Assembly: GCF_015207985.1 (NCBI RefSeq)
Contig: NZ_JADEVV010000026.1
Span: forward strand, 1 to 54,802
Source: Synechocystis salina LEGE 00031
Lineage (GTDB): Bacteria; Cyanobacteriota; Cyanobacteriia; Cyanobacteriales; Microcystaceae
Direction of reading: 5' to 3'
DNA: 54,802 nt
Part shown: positions 7,118 through 16,283 of the stretch, in pieces
Position numbering within the stretch: position 1 is the stretch's first letter
Layout: every line of letters begins with the position of its first letter
Notes under the pieces: generated by a model
The model's database searches: none
Seen by the model: only the letters and a program-made list of their open reading frames with translations
Told to the model about the DNA's origin: nothing
Made by a program: the position numbers and the translations under genes

Positions 7118-8533
7118 TTATGATTTAGCTGGCACCGAGAGATTAGGGCAAAACAGTTTGGGATTTTGACGAACCTTAGGCAGACTGAGCACAATCACCA
7201 GTAAAAGAGTACGGCTACAGGTCAAGGCAGTAAACAAACTCACCATGACTCCGATCGCCAAGGTGAGGGCAAAGCCTTTCACCAAGCCGGAACCAAACCA
7301 AAACAGGGCTGCACAGGCAATCAGGGTGGTGACATTACTATCCAAAATACTGGAAAAGGCTCGGAAAAAGCCCGATTCCACCGAGCGATAGAGGGTATTG
7401 CCCCCCCGCAATTCTTCCCTAGTCCGTTCAAAAATTAATACATTGGCATCCACTGCCATACCAATGCTGAGGATAAAACCGGCAATACCGGGCAGGGTCA
7501 GGGTCACCCCCACCAAAGCAAAGGCCGCTAGGGTCAAAACTGCATAAATTACCAGGGAGACATCCGCCACAATGCCGGGCAAACGGTAATAAACCGCCAT
7601 AAAAATCAGCACCAGGGCTAAACCAACGAATCCCGCCACCAAACTGCGCCGGATGCTTTCCTGCCCCAACGTAGCCCCCACTGTGCGATTTTCCACCACT
7701 TCCACCGGGAATGGTAGGGAGCCGCCCCGCAGTTGCACCGCCAGATCATTGGCTGTGTCGATGGTGAAGTTCCCCGTAATGACCGCCGCTCCCCCGGTAA
7801 TACCTGTATTAGCAAATTCCACTCCCACCACCGGAGCACTGATCAAGTCATTATCCAAAAACACGCCTAAGCTCCGTCCTGTACCGGCCACCGCTTGGGT
7901 TAACTCAGCAAATTTCTTTCCCCCTTCTTCTTCAAACCGGAGGGCCACTTCCCACGCAGTACCAGATTGGTTGGGACTGGGGCGGGCATCAGTGAGGTTT
8001 TTACCCGTTAGTCCCATGGGTTCAAACAGCGCCAGCAAAGCTTGGTTGGACTGTTCCCGTTCTGCCAACAATTGCTGGAGGCGATCGCTATTTTCCGGGG
8101 AAGCACCGGAGCGGCGGAGATTTTCTAGTTCCGCATCTAGTTGGCGTTTAATGCTGTATTCCGCTTGAAATTCTCCCTCTGTACCCGGCCGTTGCTGCTG
8201 AAATTCTAACTGGGCTGTCCCCCCCAAAATCCTTTCCGCCTGACCCGGATCGGTTACTCCAGGCAGTTGCACCACCACTTTATCTTCCCCAGCAGTTTGC
8301 ACCAAGGGTTCCGACACCCCCAGGGCATTGACCCGGTTTTCAATCACTGTTTTTACTGCCACCAAACTATCGTTGTCAATTTGGGGAATTTCTGCGGTGG
8401 GTTGGACTTCAATAGTTAACTGGGCGCCCCCCCGTAGGTCTAAACCCAGTTGCAGGGGCAACTTGGCCAGCACAAAACTGGCCCCAATGACCAAGACGAC
8501 AATTAAAAGCAGTAGCCAACGCAGTCTTTGCAT
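7118..8533 (-). CDS. secD: Protein translocase subunit SecD
   Basis: A 471-residue partner of SecF. The reading frame is open further upstream, to a TTG at 8582-8584. I start at the ATG (8531-8533) because it places MQRLRWLLLLIVVLVIG as the first membrane helix, as in the family. Next comes the SecD hallmark LGLDLRGGAQLTIEV, then a long periplasmic region with the P1 head (about 60-290), and a five-helix C-terminal bundle with AVDANVLIFERTREEL. The insert between the base and the head carries a charged helix (ENLRRSGASPEN) of a type seen in cyanobacterial SecD. Transcribed first in the secD-secF unit, divergent from glcP. No good Shine-Dalgarno sequence precedes the chosen ATG. Confidence 0.93.
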   Translation of the reverse strand: MQRLRWLLLLIVVLVIGASFVLAKLPLQLGLDLRGGAQLTIEVQPTAEIPQIDNDSLVAVKTVIENRVNALGVSEPLVQTAGEDKVVVQLPGVTDPGQAERILGGTAQLEFQQQRPGTEGEFQAEYSIKRQLDAELENLRRSGASPENSDRLQQLLAEREQSNQALLALFEPMGLTGKNLTDARPSPNQSGTAWEVALRFEEEGGKKFAELTQAVAGTGRSLGVFLDNDLISAPVVGVEFANTGITGGAAVITGNFTIDTANDLAVQLRGGSLPFPVEVVENRTVGATLGQESIRRSLVAGFVGLALVLIFMAVYYRLPGIVADVSLVIYAVLTLAAFALVGVTLTLPGIAGFILSIGMAVDANVLIFERTREELRGGNTLYRSVESGFFRAFSSILDSNVTTLIACAALFWFGSGLVKGFALTLAIGVMVSLFTALTCSRTLLLVIVLSLPKVRQNPKLFCPNLSVPAKS

Positions 8534-8782
8534 GGAAAGGAATTGATCGGGAACAATGTTCGATTCTATCGTGCCACGGGTCAATCCCTAGGCAATCGCC
8601 TGGGGCCGAAAGCAACAACGGCGAGCAAAATAATGAAATTGTTTCAATATTAAAAAATTCCCTTCCATGGACCCATGGTCATCTTGAACTAGTTTTGTTC
8701 ATGGTTTTCCATGGCAGTGTTTTGCAACATTTAATTAAGAATTCATGACAAAGTTTTTTTACTTGATAGGATTTAGTTCTTG

Positions 8783-8799
8783 GGCAAGCGCAACTTGCC
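8783..8799 (+). other. Small hairpin in the glcP leader
   Basis: GGCAAG pairs perfectly with CTTGCC around a five-base CGCAA loop, ending about 30 bases before the glcP ATG. It could affect translation or be chance. The rest of the secD-glcP divergent spacer (8534-8829) is AT-rich, and I could not pick a convincing promoter in it. Confidence 0.3.
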
Positions 8800-8829
8800 A
8801 TAGGCTAACTTCTTAAATTTCTGCTTAAC

Positions 8830-10236
8830 ATGAATTCCTCCCCTTCCCCTCCCCAATCTACGGCTAACGTTAAGTTTGTCCTCCTGATTTCGGGAGTAGC
8901 GGCCCTGGGGGGGTTTCTGTTTGGCTTTGACACAGCGGTGATCAATGGGGCCGTGGCAGCCCTACAAAAACATTTTCAGACTGACAGCCTTTTAACGGGT
9001 TTATCAGTGTCTCTAGCCCTGTTGGGATCCGCATTGGGGGCCTTTGGTGCCGGCCCGATCGCCGATCGCCATGGACGGGTCAAAACAATGATTCTGGCGG
9101 CGGTACTATTTACCCTCAGTTCCATTGGATCAGGCTTACCTTTCACCATCTGGGATTTTATTTTCTGGCGGGTATTAGGCGGGATTGGGGTGGGGGCCGC
9201 TAGTGTGATTGCGCCAGCCTACATTGCGGAAGTATCACCGGCCCATCTGCGGGGGCGTTTAGGTTCTTTGCAACAGTTGGCCATTGTCTCCGGTATTTTC
9301 ATTGCTCTGTTGAGTAATTGGTTTATTGCCTCGATGGCAGGGGGATCGGCCCAAAATACCTGGATATTCGGTGCGGCGGCCTGGCGTTGGATGTTCTGGA
9401 CAGAGCTAATCCCTGCCCTCCTGTACGGCATTTGTGCTTTCTTGATTCCTGAATCTCCCCGGTATTTGGTGGCTTTGGGCCAGGAAGAAAAGGCGGCGGC
9501 CATTTTGCATAAGGTGGAGGGGGGAGACGTGGCCGGTCGCATTGAAGAAATTCGACAAACGGTCAATCTAGACCACAAACCCCGCTTTCGTGATCTGCTC
9601 AGTCGTCGGGGAGGACTGTTGCCCATTGTCTGGATTGGTATGGGGCTATCGGCCCTGCAACAATTCGTTGGCATTAACGTGATTTTTTATTACAGCAGTG
9701 TGCTCTGGCGATCGGTGGGTTTTACCGAAGAAAAATCCCTATTGATCACTGTAATCACCGGTTTTATCAATATCCTCACCACCCTAGTGGCGATCGCCTT
9801 TGTGGATCGTTTTGGCCGTAAGCCTTTGTTGCTGATGGGCTCCATTGGTATGACCATTACCCTGGGCATCCTCTCGATGGTGTTTGCCGGGGCGACGGTG
9901 GTTAATGGGCAACCCACCCTCACCGGTACCGCTGGGGTAATTGCCCTGGTGACAGCCAATCTTTATGTGTTTAGTTTTGGTTTTTCCTGGGGGCCCATTG
10001 TTTGGGTGTTGTTGGGAGAAATGTTTAATAACAAAATACGGGCGGCGGCCCTATCGGTGGCGGCGGGGGTACAGTGGATTGCGAACTTTATTATTTCCAC
10101 TACGTTTCCTCCTCTACTGAACACGGTGGGTTTAGGGCCAGCTTATGGTTTGTACGCCACTTCAGCGGCCATTTCCATTTTCTTTATTTGGTTTTTTGTT
10201 AAGGAAACTAAGGGCAAAACCCTTGAGCAAATGTAA
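8830..10236 (+). CDS. glcP: Glucose/fructose transporter GlcP (MFS sugar porter)
   Basis: A 468-residue sugar transporter of the major facilitator superfamily with 12 predicted membrane helices. Sugar-porter signatures are present: DRHGR (79-83) after helix 2, PESPR (207-211) after helix 6, QQFVGIN (277-283) in helix 7, and the duplicated DRFGRK (326-331). The sequence matches my memory of Synechocystis GlcP (Gtr) almost throughout, with a handful of substitutions. GlcP imports glucose for mixotrophic and heterotrophic growth, and also takes up fructose, which is toxic to these cells. It is similar to human GLUT proteins in family and fold. It starts at an ATG with no strong ribosome-binding site, divergent from secD, and is followed by the porin gene after 140 bases. 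Confidence 0.95.
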   Translation: MNSSPSPPQSTANVKFVLLISGVAALGGFLFGFDTAVINGAVAALQKHFQTDSLLTGLSVSLALLGSALGAFGAGPIADRHGRVKTMILAAVLFTLSSIGSGLPFTIWDFIFWRVLGGIGVGAASVIAPAYIAEVSPAHLRGRLGSLQQLAIVSGIFIALLSNWFIASMAGGSAQNTWIFGAAAWRWMFWTELIPALLYGICAFLIPESPRYLVALGQEEKAAAILHKVEGGDVAGRIEEIRQTVNLDHKPRFRDLLSRRGGLLPIVWIGMGLSALQQFVGINVIFYYSSVLWRSVGFTEEKSLLITVITGFINILTTLVAIAFVDRFGRKPLLLMGSIGMTITLGILSMVFAGATVVNGQPTLTGTAGVIALVTANLYVFSFGFSWGPIVWVLLGEMFNNKIRAAALSVAAGVQWIANFIISTTFPPLLNTVGLGPAYGLYATSAAISIFFIWFFVKETKGKTLEQM

Positions 10237-10361
10237 TTGATTTTCTATGCTGGAGCAAATTAATTGACATTAGTTTGAATCTCTTAAGTTTATTGAAATT
10301 TAATTCCGCTCTAATTGCCTTCTAAATTAATTTAATCGTCCAACACTGGCTTTGTTTTTTC

Positions 10362-10369
10362 CGGGAGGG
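10362..10369 (+). promoter_or_regulatory. Ribosome-binding site that decides the porin start (TTG)
   Basis: CGGGAGGG lies 7 bases before the TTG at 10377. The next in-frame ATG (10404) has no comparable site. Starting at TTG also supplies the arginine needed for the n-region of the signal peptide. Confidence 0.6.
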
Positions 10370-10376
10370 TACCGAA

Positions 10377-12023
10377 TTGTCATTAGCAAGATTGACTACA
10401 TCCATGGGCTTGATTTGCGGTTTGGCGATCGCCAGTGGATTGACAGCGATGTTACCCAGTGATGCCCAAGCTGTTCCTGTGGATGAACCCTTGGCCCCGG
10501 TTAATCGTTACCAATTAGGGGGAGACAATTCTGGCAAAACAGTTAATCAAATTACCTCGGTGGCGGAATTGCGAGATGTGCAACCCAATGATTGGGCCTT
10601 TGCCGCTTTGCAAAGTTTGGTGGAGCGTTACGGTTGTTTAGTGGGTTATCCAGACCGCACCTACCGAGGCGATCGTTCCCTTAGTCGTTATGAATTTACA
10701 GCGGGATTAAATGCTTGTTTAAGCACCATTGAGCAACTGTTACAGGAAAATGTCTCCGTGGTTCAAGGGGACTTAGATTTACTAAAAAAATTAGCCCAGG
10801 ATTTCCAAGCCGAGCTAAAACAATTGGCAGTCCGGGTTGATAATCTAGAAACTCGCACTGCTTTTTTGGAAGACCATCAGTTTTCCACCACCACAAAGCT
10901 TTATGGTCAGACCATTGTTTCCTTTGATGATGTGTTTGGCGATCGGGTGGGGGGTGATAGTAATCAATTTCAACCCCAACTAGCCTATCGGGTGCGCTTT
11001 AACTTGGAAACCAGTTTCACCGGCAAAGATTTGCTCAGGACTCGTTTACAATTCTCCAATTTCTTCAACGGAGTGGCGCAAACTGGCACCAATATGACCC
11101 GTTTTAACTATGACGATAATTCCAACAATAATGTGGAAGTGACCCATCTTTGGTATCGCACTCCTCTGACCGATAATCTCACCCTACGTCTAGGTTCCGT
11201 GGGGGTGGGCTACACGGATTTGGTGGATACGTTGACGCCCCCCACCATTGCCGATGATGCCCTGGGTATTCCTTCCCGCTTTGGCGAATACGATCCTGTT
11301 TACCGTCGGGGAGGGGGAGGGGCTGGCTTCAATTGGCAGATAACTCCGACCTTGCAATTGAGTGCGGGTTACCTGGCCACTAACCCCAACGATCCAGACA
11401 GTGGCAACGGCCTGTTTAATGGTGGGCACCATGCCCTCGGTCAATTAGCCTATCAAACATCTGACGGGGGCATTGGGTTCACCTATTCCCGTTCCTATTT
11501 CCCCGCTGGGGAGACCAATTTAATGGCGGGCACCGGTAGTTTCCTGGCTATTCAACCCTTCGGAGAGGCGATCGCCACGGCGGGGGATTTTTACACATTG
11601 CAAGGATACTATCGCATCACTCCCCAGGTGCAGATCCATGCCTGGGGCGGCTATGTGGATGCCCAGGCCCAGGGAGGCGGCATGAGCAACTTGTCCGATG
11701 GAGTGGGGGGCACAGTGGTGAGGGAAGTGTCCTGGAATCGTTCCGCCATTTGGTATGGTTTGCTTGGCATTAGTTTCCCCGATGTGGGGGGAGAAGGGAA
11801 TTTACCGGGCATTGCCTTGGGTATTCCTCCCACAGTCACGGCTAGTAACTTACCTGGAGCAGTGGGACAAACCACCCCCTACCATTTGGAGGCGTTTTAC
11901 CGCATTCAAATCAATGACAACATTTCCATCACTCCCGGATTTTGGGTAGTGCTTAATCCCGAAGCCAACAGCAATAACGCCACCCAATATGTGGGGCATA
12001 TACGCACCAGCTTTTTGTTCTGA
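10377..12023 (+). CDS. Outer-membrane porin with SLH domain (OprB family)
   Basis: A 548-residue cyanobacterial outer-membrane porin, starting at TTG (see the ribosome-binding site entry). Residues 1-32 form a signal peptide ending in DAQA. An S-layer-homology domain (about 60-118, with VQPNDWAFAALQSLV and GYPDRTYRGDRSLSRYE) anchors the protein to peptidoglycan-linked polymer. A short coiled coil (about 120-170) leads to an OprB-type beta-barrel (about 175-548) ending in the phenylalanine SFLF expected of barrel proteins. These porins pass inorganic ions and small solutes in Synechocystis. Neighbouring glcP suggests a link to solute uptake, but that is context only. It converges on the TrkA-N gene, with 11 bases between stops. 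Confidence 0.9.
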   Translation: MSLARLTTSMGLICGLAIASGLTAMLPSDAQAVPVDEPLAPVNRYQLGGDNSGKTVNQITSVAELRDVQPNDWAFAALQSLVERYGCLVGYPDRTYRGDRSLSRYEFTAGLNACLSTIEQLLQENVSVVQGDLDLLKKLAQDFQAELKQLAVRVDNLETRTAFLEDHQFSTTTKLYGQTIVSFDDVFGDRVGGDSNQFQPQLAYRVRFNLETSFTGKDLLRTRLQFSNFFNGVAQTGTNMTRFNYDDNSNNNVEVTHLWYRTPLTDNLTLRLGSVGVGYTDLVDTLTPPTIADDALGIPSRFGEYDPVYRRGGGGAGFNWQITPTLQLSAGYLATNPNDPDSGNGLFNGGHHALGQLAYQTSDGGIGFTYSRSYFPAGETNLMAGTGSFLAIQPFGEAIATAGDFYTLQGYYRITPQVQIHAWGGYVDAQAQGGGMSNLSDGVGGTVVREVSWNRSAIWYGLLGISFPDVGGEGNLPGIALGIPPTVTASNLPGAVGQTTPYHLEAFYRIQINDNISITPGFWVVLNPEANSNNATQYVGHIRTSFLF

Positions 12024-12034
12024 TAATTCAGCCA

Positions 12035-12715
12035 TTAAGACTGGCACAGTCCCATAAAATCGATTAACTGCCGCACCAACTCCGGTTTGGTCACGGCCAA
12101 AATGGTGGAACCATCCTCTAGCAACGTGTTACCGTTGGGAATTTTTAAGTCTTCATGGGCATTGGCCTGGTAGCCAATAATCAGAGTGCCGGAAGGAAAA
12201 CGGGGATCCTGGGCGATCGCCGCCACACTGCGGCCCACAATACTGCAATTGGGAGGAATGGAGAGTTTAAGCACTTCAATTTGTCCCTGTTCAAAGTGCA
12301 TCATGGCATCCACTTGGGGATACTCAATGGCATTAATCACCCGGTTGAGGGTTAATTCTGTGGTACTGATAATGTGGGTAGCTCCGGCTAAACGGTAGGG
12401 TTCAGCAAAGTCCCCATCACTCATACGGACGACAATTTGGGGCACACCATAATGTTTTGATAGGGTAACCAAAGCCAAATTTAGGGCATCTTCCTGGAGC
12501 GCCGCAATCACTGCCCCCGCTTTGCGGACCCCCGCCTCTAGTAAAACTGAGGTATTTACTGCACTACCCTCAAAGGCCATGACGCCAATTTTTTCCCGGG
12601 CATACTGACAGGCCTGGGGATCCGTATCCACCGCCGCCACTGTGTGGCCCATTTTGAGCAAATTCTTGGCTAGGTTGGAGCCAATGCCCCCCATGCCACC
12701 GATCAGAACGTACAT
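12035..12715 (-). CDS. TrkA-N/RCK-type potassium channel regulatory protein
   Basis: A 226-residue cytoplasmic regulatory protein with two recognisable domains. Residues 1-135 form a Rossmann TrkA-N domain with the dinucleotide loop GGMGGIGSNLAKNL (7-20) and an acidic D30 in AAVDTDP, which favours NAD(H) over NADP(H). Residues about 145-220 form an RCK C-terminal domain. Such subunits bind nucleotide and gate K+ transporters (Trk/Ktr) or channels. No membrane transporter gene lies next to it, so its partner is encoded elsewhere. It reads convergently with the porin and follows chlB, from which it is separated by 194 bases and a hairpin terminator. Confidence 0.85.
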   Translation of the reverse strand: MYVLIGGMGGIGSNLAKNLLKMGHTVAAVDTDPQACQYAREKIGVMAFEGSAVNTSVLLEAGVRKAGAVIAALQEDALNLALVTLSKHYGVPQIVVRMSDGDFAEPYRLAGATHIISTTELTLNRVINAIEYPQVDAMMHFEQGQIEVLKLSIPPNCSIVGRSVAAIAQDPRFPSGTLIIGYQANAHEDLKIPNGNTLLEDGSTILAVTKPELVRQLIDFMGLCQS

Positions 12716-12799
12716 TTTTCACCCTTTGCGCCACAGGCTTGATTGTACTGGAAGTTAGGTGAAATTGATGGCTGTCGCTTTCGGCATCGGCCTGAAAAT

Positions 12800-12828
12800 T
12801 TTTCCCCATCTGCCGGTGATGGGGAAAA
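12800..12828 (-). terminator. Probable terminator of chlB
   Basis: An 11-bp perfect stem (TTTTCCCCATC with GATGGGGAAAA) encloses a 7-base loop, about 80 bases after the chlB stop. A-rich and T-rich flanks make it usable in both directions. On the minus strand the run after the stem is AATTTTC, not a pure T-tract, so it is not fully canonical. Confidence 0.5.
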
Positions 12829-12909
12829 GTCTTTGTGAAAGTGCTCCAAGCTTGTCTTAGTTTGACTCGGTTAGTGGAAGAAGATAAATTAACCCCTTCC
12901 TAACAAGAC

Positions 12910-14436
12910 CTAGGCTCCCACTGCTTCCTTGGCGGCATACATTACTTCCAGGGTAATTTCTGACAAGCCCCGCTCCCGAGCAAATTTTTCCGTATTGCGT
13001 TTGACCTTACCCCGCACAAATCCTGGTACCTTATTCAACTCAGCCTGGGCGGTGCTGTGCCAACCGAGGTCGGAGTCACTGGAAATACCTTTGGTGATCA
13101 CTTCCTTAGTGTCATGGCCACCGAAAATTTCCAACAGATGGTCTTCCATGCCCAGGGTGAAGGAGTTGTACACCAAGTCAGCGATTTGGTTGGTGCCTTC
13201 GTAGCCCAAGAATGGCTTATAGCCCAAGGGGAAATTCTGGATATGGATGGGGGCCGCAATCACGCCACAGGGAATATCTAGCCGTTTACCCACGTGCCGT
13301 TCCATCTGGGTGCCAAAAATGGCCGCCGGCTCGATCCGGGCAATGGCATCGGCGATCGCCCCATTGTCTTCACTAATCAAGACTTCATCACAGTATTCGG
13401 CCACTTCTTGTCGGAACCAATCGGCATCATATTTGCAATAGGTTCCCGCTAGGACAACGTGGATGCCCATTTCCCGAGCCAAAATTTTGGTCATAGCGGC
13501 CGCATGGGTGTTGTCCCCAAAGACCACGGCCTTTTTGCCGGTGAGGTTTTGACAATCAATGGAGCGGGAAAACCAGGCCGCTTGGGAAACGTGACGGGTT
13601 TGCTGTTGGATGAAATCTTCGTAATTAAGGTCAAAACCCTGGTCATTTAGCACCTGTTGGATTTGGCGGATGCAACGGGCCGTTTCCACCACTCCCATGG
13701 GGGTAATGTCCACATAGGGCATGGCAAATTCTTCTTTGAGATATTCTGCTGTCATCAAGCCCACTTCCCGATAGGGGCAGAGGTTAAACCAAGCTTGGGG
13801 AATTGTGGCCAATTGGTCCACGGTGGCTTTTTCCGGTAGGACTAGGTTCACTTCTATGCCGAGATCCGCCATTAAACGCTTTAATTCAGTGCAGTCATGT
13901 TGGTTATGGAACCCTAGGGTGGTGAAACCAATTAAATTGACCGATGGCTTGGCCGTCTTTTGCGTGGCCAAATTGCCCTGTTTCCGGGCTTTTTTAAGGT
14001 AAAACTCCACAATTTGCTTGAGGGTACGATCGCCAGCTTGCAATTCGTTATAGCGATAATGGTTCACATCCGCCAAAAGCACGTCACAGCGGGCATCCAT
14101 TTGAGCCCGGTCGACAAAGTTTTCCAAATCTTCCTGCAAAATACTGGAGGTGCAAGTGGGGGTCAAGACAATCAAATCCGGCGCTTCTTCCCCATCTTTG
14201 CGGACGATATTATCCACCACTTTTTCCTGGGAACCCCTCGATAACACCTGGCGATCGACCACACTAGTGGTGACAGGGGTAAAGTTTTGTTCCCGTTCCA
14301 ACATGGAGCGCATCACGTTGAAATAGTCATCCCCCAACGGAGCGTGCATAATGGCGTGGACGTTTTTGAAAGAACTGGCGATGCGTAGAGTGCCAATGTG
14401 GGCGGGGCCAGCATACATCCAATAGGCCAATTTCAT
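12910..14436 (-). CDS. chlB: Light-independent protochlorophyllide reductase subunit B (ChlB)
   Basis: A 508-residue subunit of dark-operative protochlorophyllide oxidoreductase. With ChlN it forms the catalytic component that receives electrons from ChlL and reduces ring D of protochlorophyllide, so chlorophyll can be made without light. Residues 28-43 ([16 protein letters not shown]) include Asp36, the unusual aspartate ligand of the NB [4Fe-4S] cluster; the other three ligands come from ChlN. The nitrogenase-like core fills the first 420 residues, and the C-terminal PCP-reductase-type helical segment (about 450-508) completes the usual length. The ATG at 14434-14436 gives the standard N-terminus [10 protein letters not shown]. 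chlL and chlN are not in the window. It is divergent from the Uma2 gene. Confidence 0.97.
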   Translation of the reverse strand: MKLAYWMYAGPAHIGTLRIASSFKNVHAIMHAPLGDDYFNVMRSMLEREQNFTPVTTSVVDRQVLSRGSQEKVVDNIVRKDGEEAPDLIVLTPTCTSSILQEDLENFVDRAQMDARCDVLLADVNHYRYNELQAGDRTLKQIVEFYLKKARKQGNLATQKTAKPSVNLIGFTTLGFHNQHDCTELKRLMADLGIEVNLVLPEKATVDQLATIPQAWFNLCPYREVGLMTAEYLKEEFAMPYVDITPMGVVETARCIRQIQQVLNDQGFDLNYEDFIQQQTRHVSQAAWFSRSIDCQNLTGKKAVVFGDNTHAAAMTKILAREMGIHVVLAGTYCKYDADWFRQEVAEYCDEVLISEDNGAIADAIARIEPAAIFGTQMERHVGKRLDIPCGVIAAPIHIQNFPLGYKPFLGYEGTNQIADLVYNSFTLGMEDHLLEIFGGHDTKEVITKGISSDSDLGWHSTAQAELNKVPGFVRGKVKRNTEKFARERGLSEITLEVMYAAKEAVGA

Positions 14437-14778
14437 AGGGTCAGACTCCGGGGAGGTAATTCACCCTCAAATTGTCGGTAAAAGCCTTAACCTTGTCGAG
14501 GGGCAGGTTTACATTTTAATTCCGCTATTAATAGTCTGTAATGCCTGTCTGGATTAGCCTCTAGCTTATGGCTCTAATTATTTTGCCCACGGTTTACCAT
14601 ACAATTCTTAATGGTTAGACACGATCTCCATAAGTATTTATGACCATAACCTTAAGTTCTGGGAGTCAATACTCCAAAGTCAGCGCCGTATATTTTGCAC
14701 AATCTCGGAGGCTGTCGTTAGTTGTTTTTTCCGATTTATGATTAAACCAATGCCAATGCAAAGTTGGAGTTTGAGATT
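14437..14778. other. chlB-Uma2 divergent intergenic region with repeat copy 1
   Basis: This 342-base spacer must contain the chlB promoter (minus) and whatever drives the Uma2 gene (plus). It holds the first copy of the direct repeat at 14611-14641. I could not place a confident -35/-10 pair for either gene. Confidence 0.5.
14611..14641 (+). repeat. 31-bp direct repeat, copy 1
   Basis: It reads ATGGTTAGACACGATC then TCCATAAGTATTTAT. It matches copy 2 at 30 of 31 positions; the difference converts a HIP1-like CGATCGCC into CGATCTCC. It stands before the Uma2 gene. Confidence 0.85.
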
Positions 14779-15423
14779 ATGCCTGTCAAAATTGCGATCG
14801 CCCAAATAAAAGTTGAGCCGGGTCAGCGTATTATTCTGGATCAAATCTCCTGGCAGGAATTTGAGGAAATTTTGGAAGATTTAGGGGAACATCGTCATTC
14901 CCATATCGCTTATTACAAGGAAGTTTTAGAATTTCGGATGCCTTTACCTGGCCATGAACGCACTAAAGTTTTGATTTCCCATTTACTTGTGGTTTTACTA
15001 GAAGAATTAGGACTGGAATGGGAATCCCTTGGCTCCACTACTTTTAAAAGCAGACCTATGCAAGCAGGTATTGAGCCTGATGATTGTTTTTATATTGACA
15101 ACTATCAAGCTATGGTGGGTAAACAACGGCTGAATTTAGATGTTGATCCTGTCCCCGATTTGGCGATCGAAGTAGATTTCACCTCTGTTACCCAGGTCAG
15201 TGCCTATGAGGCATTGGGCATTCCTGAAATTTGGCGATATGAAGATGGAAAACTGGAAATTAGTCTACTGGAAGAAGGAAAATACATTAACTCTTTTATG
15301 AGCAAAGCTTTTCCCTCTATTCCCATTATTGAAGGAATTTCCCTTTGTTTAAAAAAAAGCCAGGTAATTCCTATGAGTGCTTTACGTCGTGAGTTTCGAC
15401 AGTGGTTGCAGGAATATATCTAA
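14779..15423 (+). CDS. Uma2 family (DUF820) endonuclease-fold protein
   Basis: A 214-residue protein of the Uma2/DUF820 family, which is greatly expanded in cyanobacteria and has a PD-(D/E)XK restriction-endonuclease fold. The family features are visible: a W-x-E-F helix (WQEFEEILEDLGEHRHSHIA), the G-x-E-P-D motif (AGIEPDDCFYI, about 99-109), the strand PVPDLAIEVDF (about 130-140) supplying the D...E-V core, and YEALGIPEIWRYEDGKLEI. The frame is open from a TTG at 14764, but the ATG at 14779 has a GGAG nine bases upstream and fits the family. The function is unknown; a nuclease role is inferred from fold. It is bounded by two near-identical 31-bp direct repeats. Confidence 0.85.
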   Translation: MPVKIAIAQIKVEPGQRIILDQISWQEFEEILEDLGEHRHSHIAYYKEVLEFRMPLPGHERTKVLISHLLVVLLEELGLEWESLGSTTFKSRPMQAGIEPDDCFYIDNYQAMVGKQRLNLDVDPVPDLAIEVDFTSVTQVSAYEALGIPEIWRYEDGKLEISLLEEGKYINSFMSKAFPSIPIIEGISLCLKKSQVIPMSALRREFRQWLQEYI

Positions 15424-15510
15424 AGAGACATACTTCCGTTAACCATAATGTATTTACTTTGTGAAAAAGTTTGCTGTAGTTAGGATTTGAGTGTTTTTAC
15501 ACCATCCTCA

Positions 15511-15541
15511 ATGGTTAGACACGATCGCCATAAGTATTTAT
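15511..15541 (+). repeat. 31-bp direct repeat, copy 2
   Basis: Same orientation as copy 1, 900 bases further on and 88 bases past the Uma2 stop. It differs by one base. It also marks the 3' edge of the DUF433/DUF5615 pair. Confidence 0.85.
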
Positions 15542-15565
15542 CATTATCTGCCTGCGGTAAACAGA

Positions 15566-15901
15566 CTACAAAAACTCAATGTGATTAAACATTTCTTCTG
15601 GTTCGAGAATTTCCCACATCAAGACTAATCCTTGAATAATTTGACCAATCGACTTATTTCGTTGAGAACAATAAACGATGCCAGTATGATGGGGAAATGA
15701 TTGAGCTAATTTTAAAAAGTCAGTATCTTGGGTAAAAATTACTCGGCCTTCAGACGCAGCAAACTGTAACTGCTCTTGATCAGAAACCCCTAGCAGACCA
15801 GCTTCTGGAGTTGTTGTAACATCAAGACTGCGATGACGTAAGCCAAGGGCAATGCTATGGCTGATGTTTTCATCAAGATGAAATTTAATTCTGTTGGCCA
15901 T
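15566..15901 (-). CDS. DUF5615 PIN-like protein, probable toxin
   Basis: A 111-residue protein of the DUF5615 (Mut7-C-like PIN) family. Near the N-terminus is HLDENISHSIALGLR with the acidic pair D9-E10. A central RVIFTQDTDFLKLA carries the conserved D-T-D-F, the usual acidic set of PIN-fold nucleases. The C-terminus is helical. DUF5615 genes typically follow a DUF433 gene and the pair is predicted to act as a type II toxin-antitoxin module, DUF5615 being the RNase. Here the ATG lies inside the DUF433 gene (17-base overlap), as expected for such pairs. RNase activity is inferred and not tested for this copy. Confidence 0.85.
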   Translation of the reverse strand: MANRIKFHLDENISHSIALGLRHRSLDVTTTPEAGLLGVSDQEQLQFAASEGRVIFTQDTDFLKLAQSFPHHTGIVYCSQRNKSIGQIIQGLVLMWEILEPEEMFNHIEFL

Positions 15902-16205
15902 GCATTTTTCTTAATTTTTCTTCTATCAAAGAAGGGGTACTGGATCGCATTTGTTCAGCAAAAATTTCATCCTCCACAATTCCTTGTCTAATTTCTTCCA
16001 GGTGATCGTGGTAATAAGACAAGGCGGCATAAACGTCAGCCAGGGTAATACTAGGATAATGATGGACGATTTCGTCGGGAGATAGTCCCATTCGTTCGTG
16101 CCAGATCACGATGTCCTGAACTGTGATCCTGTGGCCAGCAATGCGGGGTTTTCCCCCACAGGTTCCTGGAGTGATGTCAATATGATTGATTAAGGTTGTT
16201 GCCAT
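15885..16205 (-). CDS. DUF433 protein, probable antitoxin
   Basis: A 106-residue protein with the DUF433 signature: ITPGTCGGKPRIAGHRITVQ near residues 11-30, then a helix-turn-helix-like GLSPDEIVHHYPSITLADVY. Family members are predicted DNA-binding antitoxins paired with DUF5615. The frame is open from a TTG at 16215-16217, but the ATG at 16203-16205 has GGAGGTG placed correctly upstream, so I start there. It is the first gene of the pair and overlaps the toxin gene by 17 bases. The charged C-terminal tail (LIEEKLRKMHGQQN) probably contacts the toxin; that is inference. Confidence 0.85.
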   Translation of the reverse strand: MATTLINHIDITPGTCGGKPRIAGHRITVQDIVIWHERMGLSPDEIVHHYPSITLADVYAALSYYHDHLEEIRQGIVEDEIFAEQMRSSTPSLIEEKLRKMHGQQN

Positions 16206-16283
16206 CGGCACCTCCAATTAGTACAAAATTGCGGTCAGTGGCGATCGCCGGTTATAACCCAGAAACCGAGAATAGAATTCTTC

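Noticed and set aside
8534-8584. Longer SecD from the TTG at 8582-8584
   Set aside because: The extension precedes the usual first membrane helix and is not part of the family; the ATG was chosen.
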